DNA of 64,000 nt from Protea cynaroides (GCA_028583415.1 CM053267.1:50559414-50623413); one strand, 5' to 3'; shown: positions 12,521 to 27,891, counted from the first letter of the stretch. Notes: a model not told the origin generated them from the letters alone. Numbers and translations: made by a program.

Positions 12521-13073
12521 TTTTCATCTGATGTATAATTACTAAGAGACACCACTAGTGTCTCTCAACTTTTCAGTAATGAACTGAGAAGTAACAAGGT
12601 TTGTAATTTTTCGTCTAATACAATTTTAATAAAGGAGAGTTGATTCACAATATTCTATACGTCATTCTAATGTTCTGCAATTGAGTTTCCATCAGTATAC
12701 TTCAGATTCACAAGCTTTTTGATAAAAAAAAGCTTTGTTGTCGACCGTTTTCCTTTCATACAGATCTTCCAATTTCTTCCTCGTTGAATGTGCAATTATC
12801 TCTGTGGATACATGATCGAAAACCATTTCATCCAACCATTGTCAAATAAAATAAAAAAACTTTTAGGTCCAAGGTCTTCAATTAGGCATCAGACATTTTT
12901 TTTCCTATTTTTCTGTATCACCTTGTATGGGTCCATACAGATCCTTACAGTATAATTAGTTTTTCATTTTGACTTTTCCAAATCATCCAATTGCTTCCAT
13001 TCAAACTAATCATCCATGTTGGGGTTTCCTCCATCGTTTACACACAGTTATAAAACCAAGTTCTGATACCACT

Positions 13074-13593
13074 TATTAGGAAAAAAAAATCTTTTCCCAC
13101 CTGTTTGCAAATCAATGGAGATACACAACAACAAATATATGCTAATAACCATAGTTGTCAAGATGCCAAGGCGAATCAAGGCGTTGGAGGCCTGACGGGG
13201 CGCCTAGGCGGTGCATAGTTGACCAATTATGGACTAGTCTGTACGAAAGGAAGACGGTCAACAACAAAGCTTTGTTTTCGACCATTTCTCGTTATTTTCG
13301 ACTATTTTTCAACCAGTTCTCTACTAGTCTCGACATAATGTATGAATTATGATTGTATGATCTACTTGACTACTTTAGGTTTTTTAACTATGACAAATAA
13401 CTAATTAAGTGCTATTATGTTTATTCTTTTCTTAAAATATAATTTTACTAGTTCATTTGGCTCACATACCTTTTATATAAAGAAACGAGAATGAGATGAG
13501 ATGGGAAGGCTGTTTTCAAAAACCACCATCATGTATAATGCTATTAAAAACATGAGTGGGCCCCTCCCCATGTAAAATGAGGAGGACCCAACA
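13074..13593 (-). repeat. 5' LTR of the copia element, interrupted
   Basis: LTR homology at 13074-13145 and 13459-13593. Between them, 13146-13458 starts with CCATAGTTGTCAAGATGCC and GGCG/CGCC-rich words, similar to the 125-bp MITE at 28825. It is probably an insertion that accompanied a deletion of the LTR middle. Confidence 0.7.
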
Positions 13594-14805
13594 CTCCCCC
13601 CTCCCCCCCCCCCCCTCCATAACAACCCCCCATGAGGTAGGATTTAATCCCTTATCATTTAAAATTTCTAAGAAACTTTTCCACTGTGTATTTGCCATGG
13701 CATGGAATTATGTGTCTCCTTAAGCAAACAACAGTTCTCTGCTTTTCCAATGTTTATACCATTCTAGTGGAAGGAAGGAGAATAAATAACTGTTAAGAGG
13801 TTATTCTCAATCCAATGAAAGCAGAAAGGTTTTTATGCTTATGGTACCTTGAGCTAATAAGCTGAGAGATATGGAGATCAAAACACACTAAATATAGATG
13901 TTTCCACATGTAACAATGACACTTCATTTTTCAGAATTCAATGAATTTTGTGGAAAACTGTGAGTTCTGAAGGACAGCTGAATGGCTAACCAGGCTATCA
14001 TGGCGATATAATTCTCTATTAGCATTGTCTGACAGACCATCATGGTCATTGCACATCTGGCAGGACAAAAGTCAATTTCCTGCAAAGCAAATTATTTTTC
14101 ACTGATTGAATACTAGGGTAATTTCTGTTTGTGTGTTATTATGATTGGGGACTTCCATTTTCAAAACCTCTTTCTAAACTGATTCCTGTAATGGATTTGA
14201 TCTAAGACAACCTACTGGAAGGAGATTTTCAGGAAGGAGTTCTCACTTGACATGAAAGATGGCATCTGCATAATAAAAGCTTTCCTAGGTGACAGCTAAT
14301 CAATCCCTTTTCATCTGAATACAGTCCCTCAATTTATCTAAAAGAAAATAAATTCTTCTGTTAACAAGAAAAGTATTTTTCAAATTTGCTAATCACCTAG
14401 TCTGGTCAGGATGCATGTTGTTTGCACTTTATGCCCAGAAAATTTATGATCATATCACCTCATGCATTTAACACTTTGGCAAAGGTGGTATATAAAATAT
14501 TCTTGGTTTTCTTCAGCAGTTCTCCAGTATTTCCTAACAACTGTAGGCATGTGAAATTGTTTGATTATCATTGTAGAACACCGATTCATTGAGTTTTAAA
14601 ATGATGTCGTAGAAGATTAATATGCTAAAATCTTTTTTGCTTTCATTAATTTTGCGATTTTTTTGGGGGTAGCGGTAAGTTGCACCTTTCTATTTTCTCA
14701 TTCTGAAAATTACATTACTAAAACTGTGCTTGACCATGTTAACTAAATTATGTTTCTGTTTGCTTAATACATGTTAAATAATGTGTTTTCATGCCTAATG
14801 TACAG
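13594..14805 (+). other. Distal part of the probable GSH1 leader intron
   Basis: Low-complexity C-rich run at about 13594-13620, then ordinary intron-like sequence with no recognisable element. Ends in a T-rich tract and AG at 14804-14805. Confidence 0.5.
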
Positions 14806-14811
14806 AGACAT

Positions 14812-17733
14812 ATGATGGCCCTCGTTTTCCAGACTGGTCCATCATACAACATCTCCTCCAAGATAGCACAATGTAAATCTGAATACAATGTGGAAGAAAT
14901 TAATTTATCAAAGAGCAAAGCATCCATAATTAAGAAAATTGGGGCTAATTTCTCTTCCATCATCTGGAGTTCCAAGAGAACACCCGGAATTTCACATTTG
15001 GATGGTGTAGGATGCAAACGAGGATGTAATTTGATAGTTGCTGCAAGCCCTCCTACCGAGGATGCAGTTATTGCTACAGAACCATTGACAAAAGAGGATC
15101 TCGTAGGATATCTTGCTTCTGGGTGCAAGCCAAAGGAAAAGTGGAGGTATGTATTACATACTTACATCATACATGCCTTCCTAGTTCTGGCATAATTGCT
15201 TTTATGTCTCTGTAAATGGGTGACTCATCAATTCATATTTGTTTAAATTTAACTCCTGGTAGGGCCTGTTAAGGATTTTCTTGAGCATCATGTGCATTTA
15301 GTAATCTAAATCTTGGTTGAAACATTTCTAGAAATTTTCTTTCTCAATAGTTATGAGCTGTTTGTGCATGTTCTCGAATCCAGCAGCTTACATAAATTGA
15401 TTGTGAATTATATCATGAGTTTGCCTTCGATCCAACAATCTATTCTTTATATGCTCAGTTTTAACTTCCACTTTTATATTCAGAATAAGTATTTTCTTTA
15501 CAAGTCATTTTCTGCTATAGTGTTGGTTTTTGAATTTTGCCTAGCTTCATATCATCATCAACATTTTCTGTTGTGCATATAATTTCCAATTGGATATAAA
15601 ATTCCTGTTCCTAAGGATAGAACAGGGGTGCACTATGTGTGGGGGCTGCAGCAGGCAAAACTCAACCTCAGTTTGATGTATTTCATCAAATCCTAGGCAA
15701 CAGAGACAGGGAAATGGGTCTCTGTGTCTGTGATCTCTGATGTGGATACCAGGTGTGTGGCGTGGCATCTCCTGGTGAAAATAAGCTTATATAGAGTGCC
15801 AAGTGTCAATGTTTGACGGCTAAACAGAATACAGACATGGGGTAACTGATAACTGGACTGGGTAAATGAGTGGTACTTGTTAAAAGACTCAATCCTAACC
15901 TAGCCTAAAAACCAGCCTTACCTTTGAGTAGTACACCTTGACTTATATATGGCAAAGACTTGAGGTTTCTAAGTATCTTACATAAAATTTCCATTGAAAA
16001 TATAAGTATTTGGCATGGTATGGTACCCATTTTGAAGTATCTGAGTGGCATAGTTGGGTCCACATTGGTTGACTTCAAGGGCCGATTTAACCAATTTACG
16101 AGATCTGTTGCTGGTAGATCTAGCCATTGGGTTTGGTTGACTATTTTATTTTTGTTAAGTTCCTCTTATTTTGGTTCATAAAGGGTACTTTATTAGTTTC
16201 ATCTTTGGGTTGTTTATGACTCTTGGATCAAGTTTTGTTTTTGTTTTTTTTTATTATATGTTGAGTATAGTGAGACCAGTTTTATTTGTGGTGTGGTAAG
16301 AGCAGTTAGTGTTGCTTTTCTCAGTAGCATCGCGATAGGAGTTATGTACTTATGTGATAAAGCAAAGGAATGAAATCCCTTATGCTAGTCTATAAGGGGA
16401 TTTAGTGCTTTGAAAGGTTTATAAATTTTTACTTGGTTTTGGTACGTGCGTTGCATGTAACCTATGCATTTATTATAAGAAATATTCTTTAGATGATGAG
16501 AAATAGTTCACTTTTGTAAAAGTCATCTAAAATTTCATAATGTGAGAGAATCTAGAACTTACAAGCATACAAACATGAATATAGACACAACCTTACATTT
16601 AGATTTGGGCTTTACCAATTGAAGTGAAGTTCATCAGGTTAATCAAGTCGTTGGGAATTGACAAAGATATTACCATAAATGAGAGAGCAAACTTACATAG
16701 ACAAAATTATTGAGTTATCCTTGTATAAATAATTTAAACATAAAAGACCTTAAAGTTATGATGCAGTCCAAGAAGGCAATCAGCCCACATGGTCAACACT
16801 GTTCATGTGGTACTGTTCCAGCAGATTGAAATATTTGTTCACTCTTTTGTTATTTCTTTCCTAAAGTTAGTTTCCTAATTTCATTGTTTAGTTAGTTTCC
16901 TAATATTTATGATAGATTGTTAGTAGGTTTCAATTACTTGGAGACCAAGAATTTACTTTCAGATTTAGACCAGGAAAAAAAAGAGTTAAAACTTTATTTC
17001 TGGTTGAGTCTCTCAAGGTTGTGAGACTCAACCTAATTGTTTCTTCTTCCTCTTGATATTCTTATCTTTGTTTTGTTTACAATCATTCTATCCTAGTATA
17101 CGATCCTGAATTCCTGCAGAGGCTATTGAACTTGCTGGTTTGCTGCAATAATCATCAAATACCAACCCAACATCAATTCAAATCTGGCAGAAAACTGGTA
17201 CAACAGTTTTTTGAATCTCATAACTTCCTCAGGTTTCAACAGATCCTTATCATCTTTCAGAATGTGTTCATATCTATACTAAGGAGTCTATAATCCAAAT
17301 TTCATGAAGATTTGATGGCCAGATTTTGAGATAAATGATTTTTATTAAATTCTTTCTATTTTCTGTTTTGATTGGACTGTGAAGATCCTATTGCAAAAGA
17401 GGGTTCTGTGATTTGTGTTGTGTGGAAACCCTCTTTGCATCAAGTTAATTCCAATTTATTGCATTTGAACCGTATTTATACAACAGTAACGGGAAAGTGG
17501 TGGTGCAATATCAAGTGTGCTTGCTAGGCCTGGCATTTGAATTTGGTGCACAAGTAAGTCTTACCTACTTGACAATAAAATTGTGTGACTAACAGAGTTC
17601 CCACTTAGCAAAATAAAAAGGTCCAACGTTTTTTTCTTCTAGTAACCGAAAAATTAGTTGGAAAGTCAATATAAGGACTTTTATGTATTGTATCGGGCCA
17701 TATTTTTAAACGCTTTGTCGCCTTGACAACTAT

Positions 17734-17780
<47 letters not shown>

Positions 17781-20700
17781 TCAACCGAGAGGAGGTGTCT
17801 CCTTAAGTATTGGATTGGGTCGGTCAGTATCAGATAATATCGGTCTGTATTGGACTGATTTAGTTCAATATATATTTTTTAAAGCATAGTATTGTATCGG
17901 GCCATATTGCATCAGTAGATTCTGTACCGACCGATACCGATATGTATCAGCTGACACAGTCCGATATGATATGGTACTTTAACCCTTGCTTTGTCATTCA
18001 TTATAAAATTCATTAATTATCCCTAGCCTTGTATTATTTTAATATAATTTATGATACTCAGGATAGAAATATCAAAACTACAATTGGCTTTAGGCTTTAG
18101 TGTAGTTTCATTTATTATATTAGTGGAATATAAAAGAATGTATTATTCACTTTGAACTGTTCTTAAACTTGTACAATAGGTATACATTTGAGAAAAAAAA
18201 AAATAATTTTGAGGTTAATTATGCCATTTTAAGATTTTTCAAATGAAAACTTAATCATTTATCATTAAATGACAAAACTACCTCTAAGCTTTTACCCATA
18301 TTTAGTTTAATATCAGAATAATGGGGTTGATTGTTCAACATGGAATGTCTAACGCGTACATGAAAAAATCCTTTAAAACCTATTAAAATACAGTTGAAAT
18401 TACATGAAATTTTTAACAAGTATATCACAAGTATATAAATTTTTAAGAAACAATATACCTGTCATAACGAAACAAGAAAAGGTAAGGGCAGAATAGTAAT
18501 TTCATAGTGTATAGAAAAGGAAACGACCTAATTTTCTTTTGGATTTGGTTGAATATACATAATCTCTATTTGTAATACATTGACAATCCATTTCAGACGA
18601 CCAAATCGAATATTTCTGATTTGTCAAGCTTGTTGGACCCATCATGAATTTAAATCTGCATGACTTTATCTTTTTTAGACCTCAATTTTCAGATAAGGTT
18701 TCTTTCTATGGACACAAGACAGTTAGATCTGGGTTGGAGATGGGCCAGTCAAAAGGTGATGCAGTCCAAGAAGGCAACCAACCCACATGGTTAACACTGT
18801 TCACGTGGTACTGTTCACATGAACAGTACCAGCTGATTTTTTTGAAAGATTTTTTCACTCTTTTGTTATTTATTTCCTAAAAGTTAGTTTCCTAATTTCA
18901 TTGTTTAGTTTGTTTCCTAATATTCAGGATAGATTGATAGTAGGTTTCAATTACTTGGAGACCAAGTATTTACTTTCCTATTTTCAGATTTAGAATGTTT
19001 TCTTTCCATTGTATTAAAACCTTCCTATGTTATAAGGAGGTTTAATTTTTAGTAGTTTTCTCTCTTTCCTATTTTAATTGTAAGGATTCTCATTATAAAT
19101 AAGAGGAGTAGAAGCTGGCGATAGCTCTTAGAGCTTTTCCAGAAAAATTGAGAATCAATTAAGTTCTAATTGAGCCTCACCTGGTTGTGAGACTCAACCT
19201 CTTGTTTTTCTTTTCCTTGCAATTCTTGTATTTTCTTTGATCTCGATCTGCTATCCCTTGGTTGGCGACACTGTTTCTAGAAGCCTCATCAATTTCTTTG
19301 GTTGAATTAAAATCAAATCACAAAATTACAGTGGAGCTGTCTAGAGTCAGGCGCTACCAGGTCCAGCCTACTTGTGGGCCCCATAACTTCCTAACTTTGT
19401 TCTGATCTTCTTCAACTTTGGAGGGTTGTTCATAATTGTTATAAAGACCATTCAACCCAAGTTTCATCAGTTTCTGATGGATAGATTTCAAGATAAGTAA
19501 TTATTCCTATTACTTTTCTCTGCAGAATTTTGTATTGGACTGAATTAAGATCTTGTAAAGAGGGCTTGTTAATTTGAGATGTTTTAACCCTTTGCCATCA
19601 AAAGGATTCCTTGGATTGACCAAAACCCGTACAATCTGATTCACCATTTCTTTCTGTTATGAAGAACTGGACCCAGATTTCTGTAGATTTTAAATGGCTT
19701 CTGATTCCATCCTTTGTCATATTCTCATTCTTTCAACATATAAATCTCTTTTCCATAATTGTGATAAATTGTGTGTTCTGTCACTGGGTACTAATAGGCT
19801 ATAGTATATTTCTAGAGTATTTAAATTGTATGCCTCATTATGTCCTTTGTAGCCAGTTAATATCATTGTTTTAGATTTAGGATTGATCTTCTTGTTGGTA
19901 TCTGTACCAGCTTCTGATGTGCCTGGTTTTATATGTGAGGTCCCTCAAAGACTGATCTTCAATTTACATGATTTTGTTCTTGCAGGATTGGTACTGAACA
20001 TGAAAAGTTTGGTTTTGAGATTGGGACTTTACGTCCTCTAAATTATGAACAAATAACACACTTGCTCAATGGCCTGGCTGAGAGATTTGATTGGGATAAA
20101 ATTATGGAAGGGGACCACATTATTGGGCTGAAACAGGTGAAAATGCTTCCAGACTAATGCTTTGCAGTTTCTAAATTAATATTTGATTTTTGATTGATTA
20201 TCATTGGTGTCTTGAGGTCATGAACTTTTGAAGACATTATATTTAAGGAGCATATGAATTATGTTAAGACAGGTCATAACTTGGTTGTTTGTTCCTTGGT
20301 GGATGCATTGATATTCTCCTATTGTTTGCATATCTCGTTGGAGAAATTTAACATAAAAATTTGCAGGGGAAACAAAATATATCATTAGAGCCTGGTGGCC
20401 AGTTTGAGCTCAGTGGTGCACCTGTTGAAACACTACATCAAACCTGTGCTGAGGTTAATTCACATCTATATCAGGTGAGAACTTTTTTAAGCATCTATTT
20501 GCATTATTATCAAGTTGACAGGGCCTATTATGCCATTAAGCATCTGCTTCGTGTTTCTACATCTTCATCAGGTGAAGACAACCTTTTTTTAATATCGATT
20601 TGTTGTACCGCTGTACGCCTGTACTGCCAAGTTGGCGATGCCTTTATATTGTGAAGTATTTTCTTTCTGTATTTGTTGACCTCTTTGGGACATTGAAGAC

Positions 20701-23700
20701 TCAATGTTCTTCTTGTTTAGTTATAAAAATTTTGTGAATGAGTTTTGCTTTTTTATTTGGCTGAATTTCTGTAGAGGCTTGATAATACAGAGTCCTTAGA
20801 AGCTTGATAAAACACAAAGTAACAGATCTGGTTTAAATTTGAAGTTTTATTTAGTAAACAAATTGATTGCTTGGAGTGCTAACCACTGCCAAGAAGGATT
20901 GGAGGTAGGGAAGAAGAAAAAAGGTTGGTGTGTTAATGTTATGTAGTATACTTCCTGTAAGATCATGGTCAACAATGAAGCTTTTGTGTTCATTGGTAGT
21001 AGGGTTGTTGAGAATCCGGGAGAGGGAAAATGAAGACATATTGAGTTTGATAAAGATGGCATATATAAGAAGGAAGTGAAATTCTGTCTTGATCAACTTA
21101 GATTCAGCCCCTTGTTGCATTGATTCATCTTAAGAGTCCTAAAGTTTAAAAGTATTTATAAAGAAAGAGAAAGAATTTCTGCTGACTTGACCATATTTTT
21201 TTGTTCCCACCTCATCATTAAAATTCATTGATTAGTTCTTCAAGCTTGACACAAGATTCAAAAAAAAAAAAAAAAAAGAAAAAAGAAAAAGGAACTAGGT
21301 AAAAACCCTTTCTAGGCACTTCCATTTTCATGCTCACCTATTGCAACCGATGGGGTACTCTTTTTCTCAATGAATGTGTTGGGGTCTTAGATTAAATTTT
21401 ATAGTGGATCTCCTCATCTTAATGAAGCATTTCTTACCAATGTGCCTCATGTGCATAGGAATGAAGATATATGGTTGATCATCTCCTCTCTGATGGGATC
21501 ACTTCTCTACAATTAAAAAAAAAAGTGATTTCATTTCTCTTAGCTGACTCCAACCTGACAGGTGTAGCATCATGATGAAGGAGCTATGATGGGTTTCTAA
21601 CGCCTAAAAGGTGGATTCAGAAATTGATATATAACTCAGAATCACATGAGAGTAAAGGATCAGAATTGAAGAATGTTCAATAAATAACAATCAGGCCAAT
21701 CGATCGGTCAAGATTCAGGAAGATCTATTAAGCTATTAGGAGAAAAATATGTCAGAATCTGGGATCAATCCAATGGTTAGATACCACGAGATGGATGAAT
21801 CCTACTTGCACTAGCATTCTTTAGAACTTAGAATCACTTTCAGCTGTATGTGGATTGTGGACTGATCTTAGAATAGCATAAGAACTCAAACCAGCAACAG
21901 AATAGTAGCAGGATATTATGTTGAAACAGTACAGCAGGAACTCGATTGAAAACAAAATAAAAACAGAGTCCAGATCTAAAAGAAAGCTACTAGGATTCAG
22001 ATCTGAATTTGGATCATGTATGAAATTTACCCATAGCAGAGAACCAGTAATCAATTACAGAGAAGAGGTGATCTGATGTCTGGATCTATATAAACTCTCA
22101 AAATATGACTCCTAACAACAAAAAGAAATAGTCTAAATCAACTAGTAATCAATCTAGCTACTTAATTGACCAATAAAAGACTTAAAACAACTCTTGTAAC
22201 AAAATAGAAAAATAAGAGAAGAAGGAGAGAATCGATATGTCTTGCTCCTCTCCTTATAGCTTGTTTTTATAGAAAATAGAAAACAACTATTAGATAGGAT
22301 CTAGGCCTCTACAAGTCAGAGTCCTAGTCACAAACTAAAGACAAAGTATACTCATATAGGAAAATGAAACTAACAAGCTTAATTGGTAAAAGAAAAAAGA
22401 AAAACAAATAAAGCAAACTAATAAACTAATTAGGAGAAGTCCTAGAAACTAGTACTAACTACTTTGACTAAGTCAAAGCAGTGTACAATTTTATTACGTT
22501 AACAACTCTTATTCTAAGTTTCTAACTAGATCTCAATCTTATACAAGCTAATAAAGTAAATCCTGTATTCATAACTCCTACCCATATTTTGGACCCATTA
22601 AAGTGGCCAATTACGATTAAAACCCATTGGAACAAAGTATATATAACCCAAACCAAGGTTTATTTCCATTAAATAAGTCGACTTTGATTTATCTGCATCA
22701 AGCTGAATGGGTGATTTTAAAACTTTTTTCTTCTGTGTATCCGGCATTTTTAAAGAACTCAAAAGGCCACAGATGTTTATGTGACTGGTTTTCTATGGGT
22801 TGCATTTACATAAATGCTGCTGAATCCCGTCTAATCTGTTTAAGTTATATTGCCTTGCATTTTTCTATAGCATATTGCAGTTGGGTTTGTCACCTCTAAA
22901 TTTTGATCATCTTCAATCTCTATTGTCCAAGGTAAGAATCTTTAGAATCTTTAGAATATGGGAATAGTTTCCAATCATAGGTTTATGTTATTATCCTCCA
23001 CAGATCCTACCTAGATGGCACCCTCAAAATATTCTACTGACCTGAAAAAGAAAAAAAAAAGAAGAAAACATTTGGGGCAATGTATTGTACAGATTGCTTA
23101 ATATTCTATGGTACTTTTCTTTGAAAAGGACACCTTGTCTGGAAATAAATTTAATTGGAAATCTAATGCCATGTCCGTATTTTGTGCTCCGGCTTTGTTC
23201 ATCCTGACCTCGGGAAAGAGTGAGCAGTATGCTTATTAGAGACTGCATAAAATGCTCAAGCCTTCTTGTTTGTGCTAATGAAAAAATAGGATAAGAGAAG
23301 CACTTTCTCTGTTAAATACAACACAGTAATGACTAAAGAAACAGAATATAGAAGCTTTGTAAAAAATATAAACGAAGGTTAAGAGTACTTCAAAGATAAA
23401 CTTCTGATGTTCTCAGTCTTACGATGCTACCGTTTGCGTGTTTGAATCTGGACATTTGTTGTTTTTTTTATATTATGTTTGCCTTCTTTTCTGATCAAAG
23501 GAAATATGCTTCTACTGTGAGGAGAATGGATATATAAATTGCTACAAGCTCATAAAATTCACTTTCATAAAAGAAAAAGAGAAAAAGATACTTATGAATT
23601 TCTATCCACTGTTGACATTCTACTGTTATACAGGTCAAAGCTGTTGCTGAGGAAATGAGATTTGGATTTTTAGGAATTGGTTTTCAGCCTAAATGGGGGC

Positions 23701-26700
23701 TTAAAGACATACCAGTCATGCCTAAGGTATTACTTGATTTTCTTACCGTTATTGGATGATATGTCACATATGCACTTATATGCAACATAATGGCATATAG
23801 ATTCTCTGCGAGAAATCAGTATCTGTAGATATAAATGTTTTTATGCATGATTATATTTCAAATGTTAGATTTTCTTAGCTATAGAGCTGAGTTATATTAA
23901 TGATCCAAGGGAAAATTAGTTGTCTCTTGATTAAATATGTTGAATAATCTCCTGGCATTTGGATTGCTTGTATAGAACTTAGATTGGTCAGATGTTGTCA
24001 CCATAGATGCCACATAATTTAATCATGTGGTATAGAAGAGTCTATCATGAATTTGTAGTTTTATAAGTAATCCTTTAATACCATCTCTTTTCCTCTCATA
24101 AGGTCCAATACTCCAATTTATAACTCCTTGTTGGTTTGAATTTGTTCGGTTCTTCCCAAGGGTCACAAAGATGATGTTATCATTTGGTCTCATATCCCAT
24201 TCTGTTGTGAAGGAGGAATCTTATAGAATACAAGAACACATTGTATATTACATGGATCATTTGATCTTAAAAAACTACAAAATCTTTGGGAACAAATATT
24301 TGAAGATTATAGGGAATTCCTTAGAAATTGGGCTAGAGCAAAATTTTTTATTGGGATCATGGTTTTAAGTATCGATACATACGCCCCGTATTGATCAATA
24401 CATATATGTATTGACAGTGGTCGATACGATACTCTTTCATACATATTTTTCTCTTAAAAATAAAAGTGTATTGACCGTATTGAATCGATACGGCTCAATA
24501 CACTTGATACGTATCGATACTTAAGTTTCCATTTTCTCGCAAAAAAAAAAAAAAAAAAACTTGTATCGAAGTGTTTCTAACCGATACGGCTTGATACATC
24601 TCGATACGAATCGATACTGTTTGTACGCCTCGACACGGTTCGATACTATCGATACGCACAGATAAAGCTTGATGCAACTGATTTTTTCCACTTTTTTTGG
24701 TCTTCTTCCTTGCTGAAAACCTACAAACCGAAGGTTGTAGCTCATTGAATGTCATCAAATATATTTTTAATCCTTGGGAATATTTCAAGATTACTTATTA
24801 TAGTGTTTTTGTGCTTAAAAAAATTGTGTTTGTATGTTCCCTAATCATTCCCTTGCGTATCTTGTCCTGTATCCTAGTGTATCCACTGTATCCACGATAC
24901 GATATGATATGTGTCTTAAAATCGGCCAACCAATACGCTACCGATACACGCTACTTTAATCCTTGATTCGGATTGATAGGTCTAGCTTGGGGTCTGCTCG
25001 TCTTATTTTTGATCTGACATTTTTTTTTGTATCTCTCTCTCTCTCTCTCTGTTATATGAGGTTCTTCTCTGAATGCCATCACCTCCATTCTGTATATTCT
25101 TTTCCTTCTAAATAAAATCTTTATTGTTGTTTATCAAAAGAAAAAAAAAGGGAACAAAAAGTAACTCCACAAAGATTCTGGTCTTATTTCTTACTAAAAA
25201 ACTGATTTATAATTTTTTTAACCCTGAAATTTTTTAGCCCTTTATTTCTCTTACACTTTTTTCTGCTGAATGGTTTAATTGGTGGCATTACTGTTTTGGC
25301 ACAGGCTAGATATGCAATCATGAGGAATTACATGCCCAAAGTTGGTTCTTTAGGGCTTGATATGATGTTTAGGACATGTACAGTTCAGGTGAGATAAATG
25401 TAAGGTGATTTGATCTTGCTAGCTAAGACTATTAAATGCTTCTTTTGAGATGCTTTATGTTTATAATTTTATTAGAGAATTTTGTTTACTTTTTCATTTT
25501 GGATTAAATGATGAAGAAGTTGATGGATTCCCATTATCGTCTTTGGTAGGTTAATTTGGACTTTAGTTCTGAACTAGACATGATCAGAAAATTTCGTGTT
25601 GGTCTCGCTTTGCAGCCGGTGAAAACTCTTCTATTCTTTCCCTTCTCTATACTTCTCTGGCTTCATGTTCTCTAATTTCTGAAGTACATCTGAAACAGAT
25701 TGCAACAGCACTTTTTGCAAATTCACCTTTCACTGAAGGAAAGCCAAATGGTTATCTTAGCATGAGAAGGTGTCTTTCAATTCCCTTAAAACTCTTGCAT
25801 TTGTTGCTATGGTCCTGCCTATATTATGGTGCATATCTACTCAGGAGTTGTATGCCTGTATTAACTCTTTATTTTTTATGACAGCCATATTTGGACTGAC
25901 ACAGATAATAATCGCGCTGGCATGCTTCCTTTTGTTTTTGATGATTCCTTTGGGTAAGCATGCTTCCCTTTTGGTAAAATAGAAAAGAAGAAGACGATGC
26001 TATCTTTTTGTTCATGATCAAAGAGGATGGGGGATTAAGTTGACTCTCTGTTATAATAATCTATAAATAATTACTTTCTATTCTTTTGTTTTGTAGCTTA
26101 CTTCTGATTTCTAGTAGTTTTATTGCTATTATTCAATTGACACTTCCTTGTTGGACCTAAACAAAGCATTATCTGCAAACCAACATGTATAAAACTGTGT
26201 GGGGAGCTAAATTTCTTTATTTTTTCACTTTGGCTAAAGAACTGATAGAAAGTTACTAACATGGTATTTAGAAACTTCTTCTTCAGTAGTGTGTACATAG
26301 CTGTTCAGAAGCATGATAATATAATTACTTGTGGCAATGCTTGATTTTTTTGATTCCTTATTTTCTGCATATGTTTTATGATGTTGGATCAATTTTCAAC
26401 TCTACCTAGTGTACTATTTCTCTTAATAAGTGCCTAAATTATAAACATTATGCACCATTAAAACAGAGCTACACCTTTACTTTGGATGACTCCATGGTTT
26501 CAGAGATATGGGGCATTGATATCGGGATCGGTCAATTAATATTCTTGAAATAAAGAGGGGGATATGCGTGTTGGTCTGTTATCAAACACATCAATGACAT
26601 CATACCATGTTTTAGATTACTTTATTGTTTGATGTGTAATAGTTTTCACATTCTAACTGGGGGCTAGGGGATTGCGATTGTTAAATATCTGACTTCATTG

Positions 26701-27823
26701 TAAAGATTTAAAAAGTCAATATACAGGGTGATATATAAGGAGGGAAAAAAAGAAAGGAAAAGAGAAGAGAAGAGAATAAAGATCAAGGCTGTAAAATGGG
26801 GCGAGGCCAAGTATTAAAGTATCGCATATTGGTAGCGTGTCGGTTGGGTGATTTTAAGAGAATTATCGTATCGTATCGTGGATATGTTAGGATAGCTAGG
26901 ATACGGAGCAAGATACGCACCGGAATGATTAGGAAACATGCAAAACATAAATTTGAAGCATAAAAACACTATAATAAGCAATTTTGAAGTATTTCCTAGG
27001 ATTAAACATTTGATGGCATTTAATGAGCTACAACCTTCGGTTTGCAAGAACTATAGGTTTTCAGCAAGGAAGAAAGACCAGAAAAGTAGACAAAAATCAG
27101 TTGTATCAAACTTTATATGTGTATCGACTGTATCGGTTTCTATCAAGGTGTATCAACCAATATTGGTTCGTATTGAGGTGTTTCGATTCGTATAAGTTAG
27201 ATACACTTCGATACAAGTATTATTATTTTTTTTTTGCGAGAAAATGGAAACTTAAGTGTATCGATACGTATGGAGTGTATCTATCGTATTGAAGTGTATT
27301 AAGATGTATCGGTTCGATACGGTCAATATATGTGGATACACTTTTTATTTTAAAAAAAGAGATATGTATCGAAGAGTATCATATCGACTACTGTTGATAC
27401 GGATACGTATCGGTAGATACAGGGCGTATCGATACAATACTTGAAACCATGGGCGAGGCAATAAAAAAAACTAAAGTGCATCGATTCACTGAGGCACCCA
27501 TATACGTGGAAAACCTCCTGAAGCTTTACTTGGCTTACTCTTATAATTTCATGATTTTGTGATCAGATTGGACTGATCTGACTTTTTTCACTTCAAAAGC
27601 ATGTTACAGAACGTTTGAACCATACGTTTGCTGTAAGATTGCTGTATCCAGCATCAGTATCTTTATCTTATACATTTGGTGGTATACTGGTATGACCCCA
27701 TACAGTTGTGAGGGTATTGTGCAAAGATTCATCCAAAGCTTTTGGTCTTTCCCTTAGGCCTCAGGTATTGAACATGACTACCTAAAACCTAAAACCTTGA
27801 CATTTAGACATGTCTTTTTAAGA

Positions 27824-27891
<68 letters not shown>

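Larger units (their letters stand above)
10571..13593 (-). mobile_element. Decayed Ty1-copia retrotransposon, both LTRs present
   Basis: The 3' LTR is 10571-11259 (TGTTAGAAAA...GACCCAACA on +) and the 5' LTR is 13074-13593 (TATTAGGAAA...GACCCAACA). They match over their first ~70 and last ~130 bases. Next to the right LTR, 13061-13071 is the complement of a TGGTATCAGAA primer-binding site for initiator tRNA-Met. Next to the left LTR, TCTCCCCCTCC is the complement of a polypurine tract. Order and strand are therefore consistent for a minus-strand element. The 1.8-kb interior is too short for full gag-pol. The right LTR has lost its middle, replaced by unrelated sequence at 13146-13458. No clean target duplication was seen. 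Confidence 0.85.

Noticed and set aside
14791..14811. Upstream in-frame ATG at 14791 as GSH1 start
   Set aside because: It lies before a good acceptor (AG at 14804-14805). Family proteins start MAL, matching 14812/14815.
24495..24966. Overlapping ORFs on both strands
   Set aside because: They fall entirely within a MITE and reflect its GTATCG repeats.
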